From contig NZ_JACDUT010000001.1 in assembly GCF_013761245.1 (NCBI RefSeq), forward strand, positions 124,001-188,000: DNA of 64,000 nucleotides, read 5' to 3'. Shown piece after piece: positions 9,219 to 18,262 of this stretch. The notes beneath the pieces are model-generated. The model was not told the origin of the DNA. It saw nothing but the letters and a program-made list of their open reading frames with translations, and made no database searches. Position 1 is the stretch's first letter; each line of letters starts with the position of its first letter. The DNA comes from Thermaerobacillus caldiproteolyticus (GTDB lineage Bacteria > Bacillota > Bacilli > Bacillales > Anoxybacillaceae). The translations under genes and the position numbers were made by a program.

Positions 9219-9296
9219 ATGGACATGGCGACAGCAATGTTTATGATCTCATTGATAACATTGGTCGTGTTGCTAATCGATAAAATAAAAAAGTAA
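9219..9296 (+). CDS. Putative holin-like toxin (type I toxin peptide, 25 aa)
   Basis: AAGGAGGTG lies six bases before an ATG that opens a 25-codon gene: one hydrophobic helix (MFMISLITLVVLLI) and a basic tail DKIKK. Size, single membrane span and lysine end fit the Hol_Tox group (TxpA, BsrG and YonT type peptides), which depolarise the membrane when overproduced and are controlled by a convergent antisense RNA. A hairpin follows the stop and a strong -10 element lies on the opposite strand downstream, the arrangement expected of such a pair. The peptide is shorter than TxpA. Confidence 0.7.
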   Translation: MDMATAMFMISLITLVVLLIDKIKK

Positions 9297-9414
9297 CCCA
9301 CCCTGTGTTTGGCGAACGGAGGGTGGATTACTTCTTTTAAAAGTCCCAATGATGTTTTGCCAATCGCTCATCTTGTGACGTGCGATTGATTTAAACCTTG
9401 GTGTCGGCGCACCG
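9283..9414 (-). ncRNA. Probable antisense antitoxin RNA of the holin-like toxin
   Basis: Inferred. On the minus strand TATAAT (9421-9426) is followed about 115 bases later by the hairpin at 9298-9326 and then TTACTTTTTTATTTTATC. A transcript from about 9414 would end near 9283 and be complementary to the 3' end of the toxin mRNA. The -35 region is weak (T-rich, no TTGACA). No open frame of note lies in it. Confidence 0.45.
9298..9326. terminator. Shared terminator of toxin and antisense RNA
   Basis: CCACCCT (9298-9304) pairs with AGGGTGG (9320-9326). The T-run is much stronger on the minus strand (six T, then ATTTTATC) than on the plus strand (TTACTTCTTTT). Confidence 0.7.
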
Positions 9415-9552
9415 TATTATATTATAACACTCTTCCGAAGTTTAAAAAACATATATCTGTAAATTTAGTAAATTTATTTTTACAAAAAAACGTTCAATTT
9501 CTCATCGAATGACCTATAATCTAAAAAAATCGTTGAGATCGCCATTAGTACA

Positions 9553-9717
9553 TCACCGCTTTATCAAGCCATTCTTGACGGACGCTACAAGTATACGGTC
9601 GCCGACTTGTAATTCGTCTTGATACTCCATTTCTACCGTTGTCCCCCGTTAATCTTAACTTGCTTTCGTTATATACTGTGCAACGATAAGGTCTTCGCGG
9701 TGAAATTCGATTTTCAT
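9553..9717 (-). pseudogene. Small phage-type gene, frameshifted
   Basis: Starts MKIEFHREDLIVAQYITKA. It regains similarity to one coherent protein only by changing frame twice: KLRLTGDN in a second frame and TVEMEYQDELQVGDRILVASVKNGLIKR (given by its ends TVEMEYQD and KNGLIKR) in a third. The rebuilt protein would be about 55 residues. The start lies one base after the stop of the next upstream relic, as in phage operons. Function not recognised. Confidence 0.5.
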
Positions 9718-9718
9718 G

Positions 9719-10031
9719 TTATTGATTTTTTATGTCGGTCGGTGCGCTTGTGACCGTTATCAGTTCAATGTCAACGTCTTTGTTGTATATAAGTTGATTA
9801 AGCAAACTGCTCCCCTGCCTTCTACAATGTTCTTTTTGCATCCCCCATCTACGCTCCTTCTCTCTTTGGACTAATTCCGCTAACTCATCGGCTATTTCTG
9901 AATGCCAAATTCATAGCGTACATTCAAATTATCGACGTTAATCGTAACACTAGCGCTGCCAGCGCGCTCTTACGATTATTCATCCGCTTCTCCACGATAG
10001 CTAATAGATCATCAAAACTTATATGTAACAT
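9719..10031 (-). pseudogene. Phage-type gene of about 100 codons, at least two frameshifts
   Basis: Starts MLHISFDDLLAIVEKRMNNRK, continues after a shift near 9965 as GSASVTINVDNLNVRYEFG, and after another near 9912 as EIADELAELVQREKERRWG, ending TSAPTDIKNQ and a stop. The second and third parts read as one continuous coiled-coil-prone protein. It is adjacent to and upstream of the 9553-9717 relic on the same strand. Family not recognised; origin in a phage or plasmid is inferred from size, spacing and neighbours. Confidence 0.5.
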
Positions 10032-10058
10032 ACATAAAATGTAAAATATGGTATAAGA

Positions 10059-10566
10059 GTGTTAAACATATATGGAATCATTAACTTTGAAATGTTTTTA
10101 ATCGCGGCATTTCTTCTAAATTTAACTCCGAGTACAGATACAATATATAGTATTTCTCAAGACAGAAAAGAAAGGATTTATTCAGCTCTTGGAATTACTA
10201 CGGGAGCAGTTGTTCATACTTTACTTGCTGCTCGTCATTTTTAATGAAACTAGTCATAAGGTGCTATTAGCAACAAACGCCGTAAGAGAGCATAGATATC
10301 GTTACCTCCAGAACTGAAATATAAAAAATCTACATACAAGAACATTACCAATCCGAAAGCCGCCTTGTCCTTTTTAGCATTTATCCCTCAATTAGGCACA
10401 AATACTTTAATCCCTTTTATCATCCTGGGTCTTACATTTATGGTGTCTAATCATTGCTTATTTTTCTTCTGCTGTCACTAAGAAACTAAGAGAAAATTCA
10501 AAAATTGAAATGCTTACTTATAAAGTTTTAAGAAAAAGCTTTAACAAACCAAGTGCAACAGAATAG
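10059..10566 (+). pseudogene. LysE/RhtB-family amino-acid exporter, degraded
   Basis: The first part reads IINFEMFLIAAFLLNLTPST followed by SALGITTGAVVHTLLAA, the N-terminus of a LysE-type translocator. Later pieces NPKAALSFLAFIPQLG, FIILGLTFMV and AYFSSAVTKKLREN match the family's fourth to sixth helices but lie in other frames. A central part is deleted (about 200 residues expected, about 170 codons present in pieces). Non-functional. Confidence 0.75.
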
Positions 10567-11196
10567 CCATTATGTTGTATTAAAAATCTCAGATCTATGT
10601 AGGATTCACAGTATCCGTATGTCCCGGCTTTTCAGATTTTTTGCACCAGAACCCTTGTAATTAATGCTGTTCACATCGAACAGTTGCCAAATAGAATAAA
10701 ATGCTTCAATCACTTTTTGATTGCTTGATAAATTTAAGGAATGTCATGATTGCCTCGGTTAAAGAATTTCGCTGAGTTCATGTCTACAAGACTGTGGCCG
10801 TTTCATCGCATTATATGCTTTCTTCCCCTGACAAAATACAGAGCTGTCCAAGGGAAATTTCAAGCCAAAGATTGGGGTCAACACTTGGAAAAATGCCTAC
10901 AGGATGGAGCAATCCATCATGGTTCGAACATCTAATAGCCGAACCCCGCTCTGAGTTTGGGGTTTTCAACCGACTGACTAGCATCGGTTTGTAGGTTCGC
11001 ATATCAGTTAAGGAAATGTACGTGCCTCGACAGACTCACTTAATGCCGCATAAAAATAAAAATCAGAAAATTTAAATAAAACCTCAATTATATCGTTAGA
11101 TATAAAAATATTGTGTAATAAGGACAGTCGCCTATACCATAGACTAGTTCTCTAAATATATTATACATGTAAATATTAACAGAAGGAGATGTATTT
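10567..11196. other. Gene-free stretch in the island
   Basis: No coding frame with a credible start and ribosome-binding site was found. A minus-strand open stretch near 10595-10745 (contains KVIEAFYSIWQLFDV) may be a gene fragment but was not recognised. A weak hairpin, AACCCC with GGGGTT, lies at 10942-10964. The last 60 bases hold the AT-rich leader and GAAGGAGATG ribosome-binding site of the glycosyltransferase. Confidence 0.4.
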
Positions 11197-12603
11197 ATGA
11201 GAATACTACTTGCTACGTACTGGGCCGTTCCACATGTAGGGGGAGTATGGGGTTATATGAAGCAACTTAAAGAAAAGCTTGAGTCTTTAGGACATGAAGT
11301 AGATTTACTGGGTTACGGTGAGGATAATAGCTACGTTTACATTGTAAATAAAAATCAGAGGTTAGAAAAAGATCATCTGCTGCCTTTGCTTAACGAAAAA
11401 CTTAACAAAGAAGCCTATCCGGCTATTTATGAAAATGAACTGGTGAAATATACTGAATTTCAACGTTATTTTTATGAGTTAGCTGCTGCCTATTTTGGTT
11501 TGGAAAAATATGATGTGATTCACACACAAGATGTCATTTCAACTGCATGTATTAATCGAGTAAGACCTAAAGGACCTGCATTAGTAGCTACCCTACATGG
11601 TTCCGTAGCTTATGAGATTAGACATCAATTAACCACCATTCATAAATCTCCTACTTCCTACATGGCTAGAGCATACTTTGATGAGCTTGAACATATTGGA
11701 GCTACATCTGCTGAATTCACAATAGTAGCAAATGAATGGTTAAGGAATGTTTTAACGAATGAGTTTCGTGTTCCCGATGAACAGATCAAAGTGTTCCACT
11801 ATGGATACGACATAGAGACTTTCATTGAACGAATGGAGGAGAAGAAATCCTCTATTAAACGTCCAGACGACAAGAAAGTCATCATTTATACGGGGCGACT
11901 TGTTGAAACTAAAGGGGTTCACCATCTAATATCCGCTCTCAGCCAATTAAAAGCAATTCGAAATGACTGGGTTTGTTGGATTGTTGGAGATGGTGATAAG
12001 AAAGCAGAGTTACAAGTCCAAAGCAAGGCCTTAGGCTTAGAAGAAGACATTTTCTTTTTTGGAAAGCGGGATGATATACCTTATTTGTTGTCTAAGTCAG
12101 ATATTTTTGTTCTTCCAAGTCTCCTAGAAAACCAACCTTTATCGGTAATAGAAGCACAAATTGCCGGAAAGGCTGTAATTGTTAGTGATGCAGGAGGATT
12201 GCCTGAGATTGTTGAACATGGGGTTACAGGGTTAATTTCACCTGCGGGAAACATAGAGGCTTTATGCAAAAATTTGAATTTATTACTAGAAAATAAAAAA
12301 TACCGGAAAGCTCTTGGTTCCAATGCTAAAAAATGGGGAAGAGATTATTGGTCTCCAGATAAAGCGTTGGAAAATGTGTTGGATGTTTATCAAAGCGCTA
12401 TTTCTAAAAGGAAAAAGGATGTGGAAAATATCCCAACTGATAATAAAGAGGAAAAAGACGAGGAAAATGTCCTAACTGATAATACAAAGGAAAAGGATGA
12501 GGAGAATGTCCTAACTGATAATACTAAGGAAAAGGATGAGGAGAATGTCCTAACTAATAATACAAAGGAAAAGGATGAGGAGAATGTCCCGACTGATGAG
12601 TGA
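11197..12603 (+). CDS. GT4-family glycosyltransferase with acidic tandem-repeat tail
   Basis: A GT-B-fold retaining glycosyltransferase of 468 residues, cytoplasmic, expected to move a sugar from a nucleotide-sugar donor. The acceptor-side N-domain opens RILLATYWAVPHVGGVWGY; the donor domain has IYTGRLVETKGVHHL (about 230) and the E-x7-E motif ENQPLSVIE (311-319) followed by SDAGGLPEIV. Residues after about 410 are not enzyme: four 13-residue acidic repeats of type TDNTKEKDEENVL, coded by a 39-bp tandem repeat. AGAAGGAGATG precedes the ATG. The stop overlaps the next gene by 8 bp, so the two are probably translated together. Confidence 0.88.
   Translation: MRILLATYWAVPHVGGVWGYMKQLKEKLESLGHEVDLLGYGEDNSYVYIVNKNQRLEKDHLLPLLNEKLNKEAYPAIYENELVKYTEFQRYFYELAAAYFGLEKYDVIHTQDVISTACINRVRPKGPALVATLHGSVAYEIRHQLTTIHKSPTSYMARAYFDELEHIGATSAEFTIVANEWLRNVLTNEFRVPDEQIKVFHYGYDIETFIERMEEKKSSIKRPDDKKVIIYTGRLVETKGVHHLISALSQLKAIRNDWVCWIVGDGDKKAELQVQSKALGLEEDIFFFGKRDDIPYLLSKSDIFVLPSLLENQPLSVIEAQIAGKAVIVSDAGGLPEIVEHGVTGLISPAGNIEALCKNLNLLLENKKYRKALGSNAKKWGRDYWSPDKALENVLDVYQSAISKRKKDVENIPTDNKEEKDEENVLTDNTKEKDEENVLTDNTKEKDEENVLTNNTKEKDEENVPTDE
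12436..12591 (+). repeat. 4 x 39-bp tandem repeat inside the glycosyltransferase gene
   Basis: Four consecutive 39-bp units, each coding a 13-residue block with core KEKDEENV. Units 2-4 are nearly identical; unit 1 is the most diverged. The length is a multiple of three, so copy-number changes keep the frame. Confidence 0.92.
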
Positions 12604-13489
12604 TGAGTATAACTCCTTGTTTTCGAGTCCATCATCAATCCCTGAAGTATTGATTGATAGTCAGATTGGAAAACAAATTCAGGATGCCTTGCCTCAAAAC
12701 TACGTGCTGCCTGACCCTGCTACAACGAATCTCTTTAAATCAGTAAGCGATGGGGAGAATCCCTTGCCTTCGAATCCATCGTCAGCTCCTGAAATATTGG
12801 GAGATAGTCAGATTGGGAAACAAATTCAGGAGGCCTTGCCTCAAAACTACGTGCTGCCTGACCCTGCTACAACGAATCTCTTTAAACCAGCAAGCGATGG
12901 GGAGAATCCCTTGCCTTCGAATCCATCGTCAGCTCCTGAAATATTGGGAGATAGTCAGATTGAAAAACACATTCAAAATTCCTTGCCTCAAGACTACATG
13001 CTGCCTGATCCTGCTACAATGCATATCTTTCAACCTGTAAGCGATAGGCAGAATCCCTTGCTTTCGAATCCATCGTCAACTCCTGAAATATTTGGAGATA
13101 GTCCGATTGAAAAACACATTCAAAATTCCTTGCCTCAAGACTACATGCTGCCTGATCCTGCTACAATGCATATCTTTCAACCTGTAAGCGATAGGCAGAA
13201 TCCCTTGCTTTCGAATCCATCGTCAACTCCTGAAATATTTGGAGATAGTCCGATTGAAAAACACATTCAGCATTCCTTGCCTCAAAACTACGTGCTGCCT
13301 GACCCTGCTACAATGCATATCTTTCAACCCGTAAGCGATGGGCAGAATCCCTTGCTTTCGAATCCATCATCAATCCCTGAAATATTGGGAGATAGTCCGA
13401 TTGAAAAACACATTCAGCATTCCTTGCCTCAAGACTACGTACTGCCTGACCCTGCTACAATGAATGCCCTTTATTCGATCAACAAATAG
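12596..13489 (+). CDS. Repeat protein of six 49-residue units, function unknown
   Basis: After 12 leading residues the 297-residue product consists of five full 49-residue units and a sixth, truncated one. Each has a fixed plan: P-E-I-L-G-D-S, then I-(G/E)-K-x-I-Q, then L-P-Q-(N/D)-Y-V-L-P-D-P-A-T, then an F-x-x-x-S-D-G-E-N-P-L segment. It has no signal peptide, membrane span or cysteine, and is rich in proline, asparagine and serine. The ATG at 12596 lies in the end of the glycosyltransferase gene (overlap ATGAGTGA), suggesting coupled translation and that the protein may be the glycosyltransferase's acceptor or scaffold (inference). No family recognised. Confidence 0.75.
   Translation: MSDEYNSLFSSPSSIPEVLIDSQIGKQIQDALPQNYVLPDPATTNLFKSVSDGENPLPSNPSSAPEILGDSQIGKQIQEALPQNYVLPDPATTNLFKPASDGENPLPSNPSSAPEILGDSQIEKHIQNSLPQDYMLPDPATMHIFQPVSDRQNPLLSNPSSTPEIFGDSPIEKHIQNSLPQDYMLPDPATMHIFQPVSDRQNPLLSNPSSTPEIFGDSPIEKHIQHSLPQNYVLPDPATMHIFQPVSDGQNPLLSNPSSIPEILGDSPIEKHIQHSLPQDYVLPDPATMNALYSINK
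12632..13477 (+). repeat. 147-bp tandem repeats, six units
   Basis: Direct repeats of 147 bp. Neighbouring units are nearly identical at the DNA level (units 4 and 5 especially), pointing to recent duplication or slippage within the gene. Confidence 0.92.
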
Positions 13490-14862
13490 TAAAATTCTAA
13501 TGAGACAAGACGGCGGTAAACGCCCTTTGGAATTGATTACCTTCGTCAAAGGTTGAGTACTGTTTGGAACTCGATTTACTTTTATGAACGTCTGAAAACA
13601 CCGCATCAGATGACGAAAATCTCCGCTCTATGCACAGTTTGATACAGTAACATAGAGAGTGCCAAATTAAACGCATCTTATAGGTGATTTCAGACGGTCA
13701 TTTTGACCTCTATCAATTATTTAACAAATTGAAATTAGGGAAGTTAAATAAGAAACTCGTTGACAACGATCAACGAGTTTCTTTTATCTATTTGAGACTT
13801 TCTTTCCACTCGATGATGTCACGGATAACCTCTCTAAAATCTTTATTGAAAATCCCCGCGAATGATCGGATTCGACATTCTCCCGTTCCTCGCTCAATTT
13901 GATCTGCACTGAAATGGGCTCATTCAATGCATGCGTATTCTAGAGAATTTGGTCTCTCAGTCCGATAAGTTTTATCCATCCAGTCCGGAAATATTTATCC
14001 ACTTTTCAGCCCTTTCAGCACAGTTGATAATGGGAAAATCTCATCTTAAGATTCGTTTTAGAGATAAGGGAAAGTATTTTGATTGAAGTAGTATCGGAAG
14101 AGAACGTATCCCCGTAGTGAGCCTGACCGAAGGAAAGGCGAACTACAGAAAGCGCGATCCATTCTTCCAAACCTATTATTATACTAATTTTCATCCTTAA
14201 ATTTTTCTAACAGATTTCAGTGAAAATGAACTCGTTAATACCGTTACTAAAACACTTAGATGGAATAGGAGCCAAATGTAAATTTACAGCACCGCTTTGA
14301 CTATAAAAATAACCCCATATACCTTCCATAGTTTCATTCCTTATTTCTTATCATATACTATTCTCGCAATGAGGGATTGATAGGGCTGGTATAGTAGTCG
14401 GATTTATCATTTTAATCGTTCCGATTTGATAGGAAAATCTCTTGGCGAAAAAACGCTGTGACTTGCGTTTCTACTATCATTCCATTTACCGAGAGATAAA
14501 CATATGCATCATCAAGGACAACAAATCATATCAATATTTTAGAGACAGACATCTATTCTTTTGGTCTCCTTTTATAGATGGAGTGCTATAAATACTAATA
14601 ATGGAAACCAAATAAGAATTCTGAATCTAACAACAAAGGCATCCATCTCTACCTCATATGAAGCATTTACATTTTGTAGATTCAGCCCACATTGCCCTAA
14701 AAAACGACCATCTTCTCCCCCTTAAAATCATCCATGCAAAAAAACTTCTTTTTCGCATAAATCTATCGCAAAGCAATTTTTCAAGCCACATTAGGTAGCT
14801 ATCTTGTACCACTCTCATTCATACAACATACGATAATAAAAAAGATAAGAGGAGAATGATCT
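13490..14862. other. 1.4-kb stretch without an intact gene
   Basis: The plus strand has no credible gene. On the minus strand 13788-13913 is open for about 41 codons and ends in a stop (contains ERGTGECRIRSFAGIF and EVIRDIIEWKESLK); it reads like a protein C-terminus with its beginning lost, family not recognised. The bidirectional hairpin at 13750-13783 follows it. The remainder is AT-rich and looks like eroded sequence. AAGAGGAG at the right edge belongs to the epimerase. Confidence 0.5.
13750..13783. terminator. Strong bidirectional hairpin terminator
   Basis: AAGAAACTCGTTGA (13750-13763) pairs perfectly with TCAACGAGTTTCTT (13770-13783) around a 6-base loop. T-rich sequence follows on the plus strand (CTTTTATC) and TTATTT on the minus strand. 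Confidence 0.85.
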
Positions 14863-15786
14863 ATGAAGGCTGTTGTAACTGGAGGGGCTGGCTTTATCGG
14901 TTCTCATCTCGTTGAAGAACTTATTTCCAAAGGCGCTGAGGTTCATGTATTGGATAATATGATATCCGGACATTTACACAATGTACATCCGCATGCTGTT
15001 ATTCATACCGAAGATATACGCAGTAAAGAGGCCAAACAAATCATTCTGCGAGAAAAGCCCGATGTCGTATTCCATTTGGCTGCTCAGGCAGATGTAGGGC
15101 GGTCTATCCGTGAACCGAAATATGATGCTGATGTGAATATTAACGGAACAATCAATATACTTGAGGCTTGTCATGAAGCTTCTGTAAAAAAAGTGATCTT
15201 TGCCTCTACCTCCGGCGTTTACGGGAATTTACAGAAAGATCTAATTTCTGAAGAGGACTTGACAATACCGATTTCTTACTACGGTTTATCCAAATTGACA
15301 GCCGAGTCGTATATCCGCTTATTTTATCAGCTTTATGGACTTTCCTATACGATTCTCCGTTACGGCAACGTATATGGACCTAGACAATCAGCAAAAGGAG
15401 AAGGCGGAGTAGTAGCTATCTTTTTAGATAGAATTAAAAAAGGAATGCCTTTAACGATTCACGGCGACGGTGAACAAACACGTGATTTTATATATGTAAA
15501 AGACGTCGTTCAAGCGAACATAGCTGCTATAGAAAAAGGGCATCAGGAAACTATTCAAGTCAGCACCGCACAGAGAACATCAGTAAATGACTTAATAAAA
15601 ATGTTAACGCAAATTCACGGCTCCAAAATTGATACTGTCCATACACGCGCAAGAACAGGCGATATCAAACACAGCTGCCTTGATAATAAGAAAGCACGCC
15701 AATTGCTGCAATGGCATCCTCAGGTTGATATTTTTTATGGATTAACAGAAACTTATAACTTTTCATTCAAGAATACATTCCTATAA
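14863..15786 (+). CDS. NAD-dependent epimerase/dehydratase (UDP-glucose 4-epimerase-like)
   Basis: A 307-residue extended short-chain dehydrogenase acting on nucleotide sugars. It shows the cofactor motif TGGAGFIGSHL at residue 7, DIR after the second strand, HLAAQADVG, the active-site serine/threonine ASTSGVYG, and Y-x-x-x-K in YYGLSKLTAE, then RYGNVYGPRQ. Closest by motif to GalE and UDP-glucuronate epimerases, but the exact substrate cannot be told. AAGAGGAGA lies upstream of the ATG. It stands as a single gene between long gene-poor stretches and probably supplies sugars for the island's glycosyltransferase. Confidence 0.88.
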   Translation: MKAVVTGGAGFIGSHLVEELISKGAEVHVLDNMISGHLHNVHPHAVIHTEDIRSKEAKQIILREKPDVVFHLAAQADVGRSIREPKYDADVNINGTINILEACHEASVKKVIFASTSGVYGNLQKDLISEEDLTIPISYYGLSKLTAESYIRLFYQLYGLSYTILRYGNVYGPRQSAKGEGGVVAIFLDRIKKGMPLTIHGDGEQTRDFIYVKDVVQANIAAIEKGHQETIQVSTAQRTSVNDLIKMLTQIHGSKIDTVHTRARTGDIKHSCLDNKKARQLLQWHPQVDIFYGLTETYNFSFKNTFL

Positions 15787-15898
15787 TCATTCACATCGTC
15801 AGTCGAAAATCCTCCACTGGAGGTCGACATTCTCTGCATACCTACATCACAAATCCAGAAATGATGTTGATGCACTAGTTTGTGCTTTTACTATTCAC

Positions 15899-15951
15899 GA
15901 AACGATTTATTAGACTTTACGATCATCATATTAAGTCTAATAAATCGTTTC
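15899..15951 (+). terminator. 19-bp perfect hairpin downstream of the epimerase
   Basis: Arms 15899-15917 and 15933-15951 are exact reverse complements around a 15-base loop and followed by TCGTTATTATAC. Best read as the epimerase terminator. The rest of 15787-16268 holds no gene; AAGGAGA at 16254-16260 serves the next gene. Confidence 0.65.
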
Positions 15952-16268
15952 TCGTTATTATACTGCCTATTTTTGAAGGAGCCTATCATAAATATGCACA
16001 TTTTCTAAGTTAGATAGTTTTCCAGCCCTAGCACTTTCTACTTCTACTACATTTAATATAAATAGCCAAACCAAGAAGGGGGAGAAGTTTTTATCCTATC
16101 CATTTTAAGTATGACAAGTTGAAACCAAGAGCTATAGATTCGTTAATCTAAAGTTTGTGAATTTTTAGAATTCACAAAGCATAATCAGTGATGCATTGTT
16201 GTAAGAGAAAATAACACCGGAGGTTAGTTTTCGAGAGAAATTAACATTCTTTTAAGGAGATGGGAAAT

Positions 16269-16895
16269 ATGGGTTTGGAAGTTATAAAAGGTACTTATGA
16301 CTCCGTTTTTAGTTTAGGGGATCTTTGTTTGACAGCCATTCAGCTTAAAAAGAACAATTTAAGACCTTTTTCAGGAGTGTTAGATTGGATGGCATCTCCT
16401 TCTTTATCAAATGTCAATCGCCTTTTGCGGAATCGATTTGCCGGTTTTATGGACCTGCCTAATTTACGAATTATAGGTTATGCTACTGATCAGCTTATTT
16501 GTGTATCGGATGACGCTTATCAAATAGTTTCCAATCATGATTTTGAAGTAGGAAAAAATACACTTTCGTATTTGGGCGGTTACCCCGAAGTTAAAGAAAA
16601 GTTCGACAGACGGATTCGGCGTTTTTTAGAGAAAATGGAAACCAGTCAACGGATTCTTTTTGTAAGAACAGAAGGTACTTTTGAAGAGGTTCTGGAACTT
16701 GAATCGGTTTTATCGGAAATGGTTAAGAATGATTTCCGAATTCTCCTTGTCAATCATTCTAATGTAAACGGCATAGTCGAAAAAAATTGGCCTATAGAGA
16801 GAGTCTGCGTCGTTGAACTTCCGAATCATGACAAATGGAATGCAAATGATCATTATTGGAAAACGATATTCGATGGGGTTCACCTTAGTGTTTAG
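16269..16895 (+). CDS. DUF1796 protein (putative papain-like cysteine peptidase)
   Basis: A 208-residue protein. Its N-terminal half carries the DUF1796 signature: SVFSLGDLCLTAIQLKKN, then LRPFSGVLDWMASPSLSNV, with a possible catalytic cysteine in the GDLC element. Its C-terminal half has alternating strands and helices (RILFVRTEGTFEEV, FRILLVNHSN). The family is of unproven function and often lies in polysaccharide or glycosylation clusters, as here. The start at 16269 is fixed by AAGGAGA eight bases upstream; an ATG nine bases earlier is too close. No signal peptide. Confidence 0.8.
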   Translation: MGLEVIKGTYDSVFSLGDLCLTAIQLKKNNLRPFSGVLDWMASPSLSNVNRLLRNRFAGFMDLPNLRIIGYATDQLICVSDDAYQIVSNHDFEVGKNTLSYLGGYPEVKEKFDRRIRRFLEKMETSQRILFVRTEGTFEEVLELESVLSEMVKNDFRILLVNHSNVNGIVEKNWPIERVCVVELPNHDKWNANDHYWKTIFDGVHLSV

Positions 16896-17067
16896 GTTCT
16901 TAGAACTAAAGAAAAGTAAGAGGACGAATTTGCCGACAAAAGAACTTGGAGATTCTTTTACCCTAAATGTGAATGAAAAGAATAGAAGATTTATTGCAGG
17001 TACTGCTGGCTAAAACAGCAGATGTTCCCATCAAGAGCGTATAAATATATGTCAGGAGGAAAAATAT

Positions 17068-18051
17068 ATGTTTAATAATGAAGTGATTTTAGTGACCGGA
17101 GGGACAGGTTCATGGGGACATGAGCTTATACTCCAGTTATTATCCCTAGATCCAAAAAAAATAATCGTTTTTTCCAGAAACGAAGCCAGTCAAGTACAAA
17201 TGAGAAGAGTTATTGAAGACCCTAGATTGAGCTTTTGCATTGGTGATATTCGGGATAGGGAGGCATTAGTCAAGGCCTTTGAAGGTGTAGATTATGTGTT
17301 TCATTTAGCGGCGCTAAAGCATGTTCCCGTTTGTGAAGAACAACCTCTCGAGGCATTGAAAACAAACGTGATAGGTACTCAAAACGTTATTGAAGCAGCA
17401 ATAGAAAACGGAGTTAAAAAGGTCATCAATATATCTACCGATAAAGCAGCAGATCCGATTAACTTCTACGGGATGACCAAAGCCATCGGTGAAAAGCTTA
17501 TCGTTTATGCCAACCAGCTAAGTTCAGATACCAAATTTATTTCTATAAGAAGCGGCAATATCCTAGGAAGCAATGGAAGTGTACTCCATTTATTTATTAA
17601 TCAAATTAAGAAGAAAGAGATTAGAATTACCGATAAAAGAATGACTCGTTTCTTCTTAACCCCGCAGAAGGCCATTCAGCTTTTATTAAAAGCAGCAAAC
17701 GAGGGAAAAGGTGGAGAAATCTTTGTCATGAGATCGTCCGCATGTAGAATTCTGGATTTAGCCGAAGTCTTAATAGAAGCGTCCGGAGAGAAGGATGTCA
17801 GCATTGTCGAATACGGGGCTAGACCAGGAGAAAAACTTCATGAAGTTCTCATTTCTGATCATGAAAGCCAGAATACAGTCGTCTATGATGAAGACTTTTT
17901 AATTGTTCTTCCTGAGATCAATATCCCAGGGTTAAAACAAGCTTATTCTGCCCACTTACCTGTTAAAAAGGGAACGTATTGTTCCAGCGATCTTTTAATA
18001 ACAAAAGAGGAAATCAAACAACTGCTCATTGAAGGCGGGTTTTTAACATAA
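17068..18051 (+). CDS. PseB/CapD-like UDP-N-acetylglucosamine 4,6-dehydratase
   Basis: A 327-residue short-chain dehydrogenase that should convert UDP-GlcNAc to a 4-keto-6-deoxy sugar. Motifs: TGGTGSWGHEL at residue 10 (family norm GTGSFG), the acidic residue-bearing FSRNE loop, GDIRD, HLAALKHVPVCE, STDKAA, and catalytic YGMTKAIGEK, then the PseB-type segment RMTRFFLTP. The soluble form, without the membrane domain of CapD/WbpM. AGGAGG lies 10 bases before the ATG. With the epimerase, DUF1796 protein and glycosyltransferase it forms the island's glycan set. Confidence 0.88.
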   Translation: MFNNEVILVTGGTGSWGHELILQLLSLDPKKIIVFSRNEASQVQMRRVIEDPRLSFCIGDIRDREALVKAFEGVDYVFHLAALKHVPVCEEQPLEALKTNVIGTQNVIEAAIENGVKKVINISTDKAADPINFYGMTKAIGEKLIVYANQLSSDTKFISIRSGNILGSNGSVLHLFINQIKKKEIRITDKRMTRFFLTPQKAIQLLLKAANEGKGGEIFVMRSSACRILDLAEVLIEASGEKDVSIVEYGARPGEKLHEVLISDHESQNTVVYDEDFLIVLPEINIPGLKQAYSAHLPVKKGTYCSSDLLITKEEIKQLLIEGGFLT

Positions 18052-18262
18052 ATCTTTAACGCTATCTCAAAAGGAGGATAGCGCTGCATGCCTACTAAGC
18101 TAAAAAAAGATCTTTCATGAACTCACATCCTTTTTCTGGTGTAAATAATGAAGAAAACGAAAAAATGATGAAAAAGTCTGCTAGTTTTCTGACTACTAAC
18201 TCACTAATCGAAGCAGTTCTTCTATGGATAATGCAGTCAAGCATTGGCTCTAGACTAAAAAG

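Noticed and set aside
12390-12638. Minus-strand serine/phenylalanine-rich frame opposite the 39-bp repeats
   Set aside because: Pure antisense product of the repeat; no ribosome-binding site.
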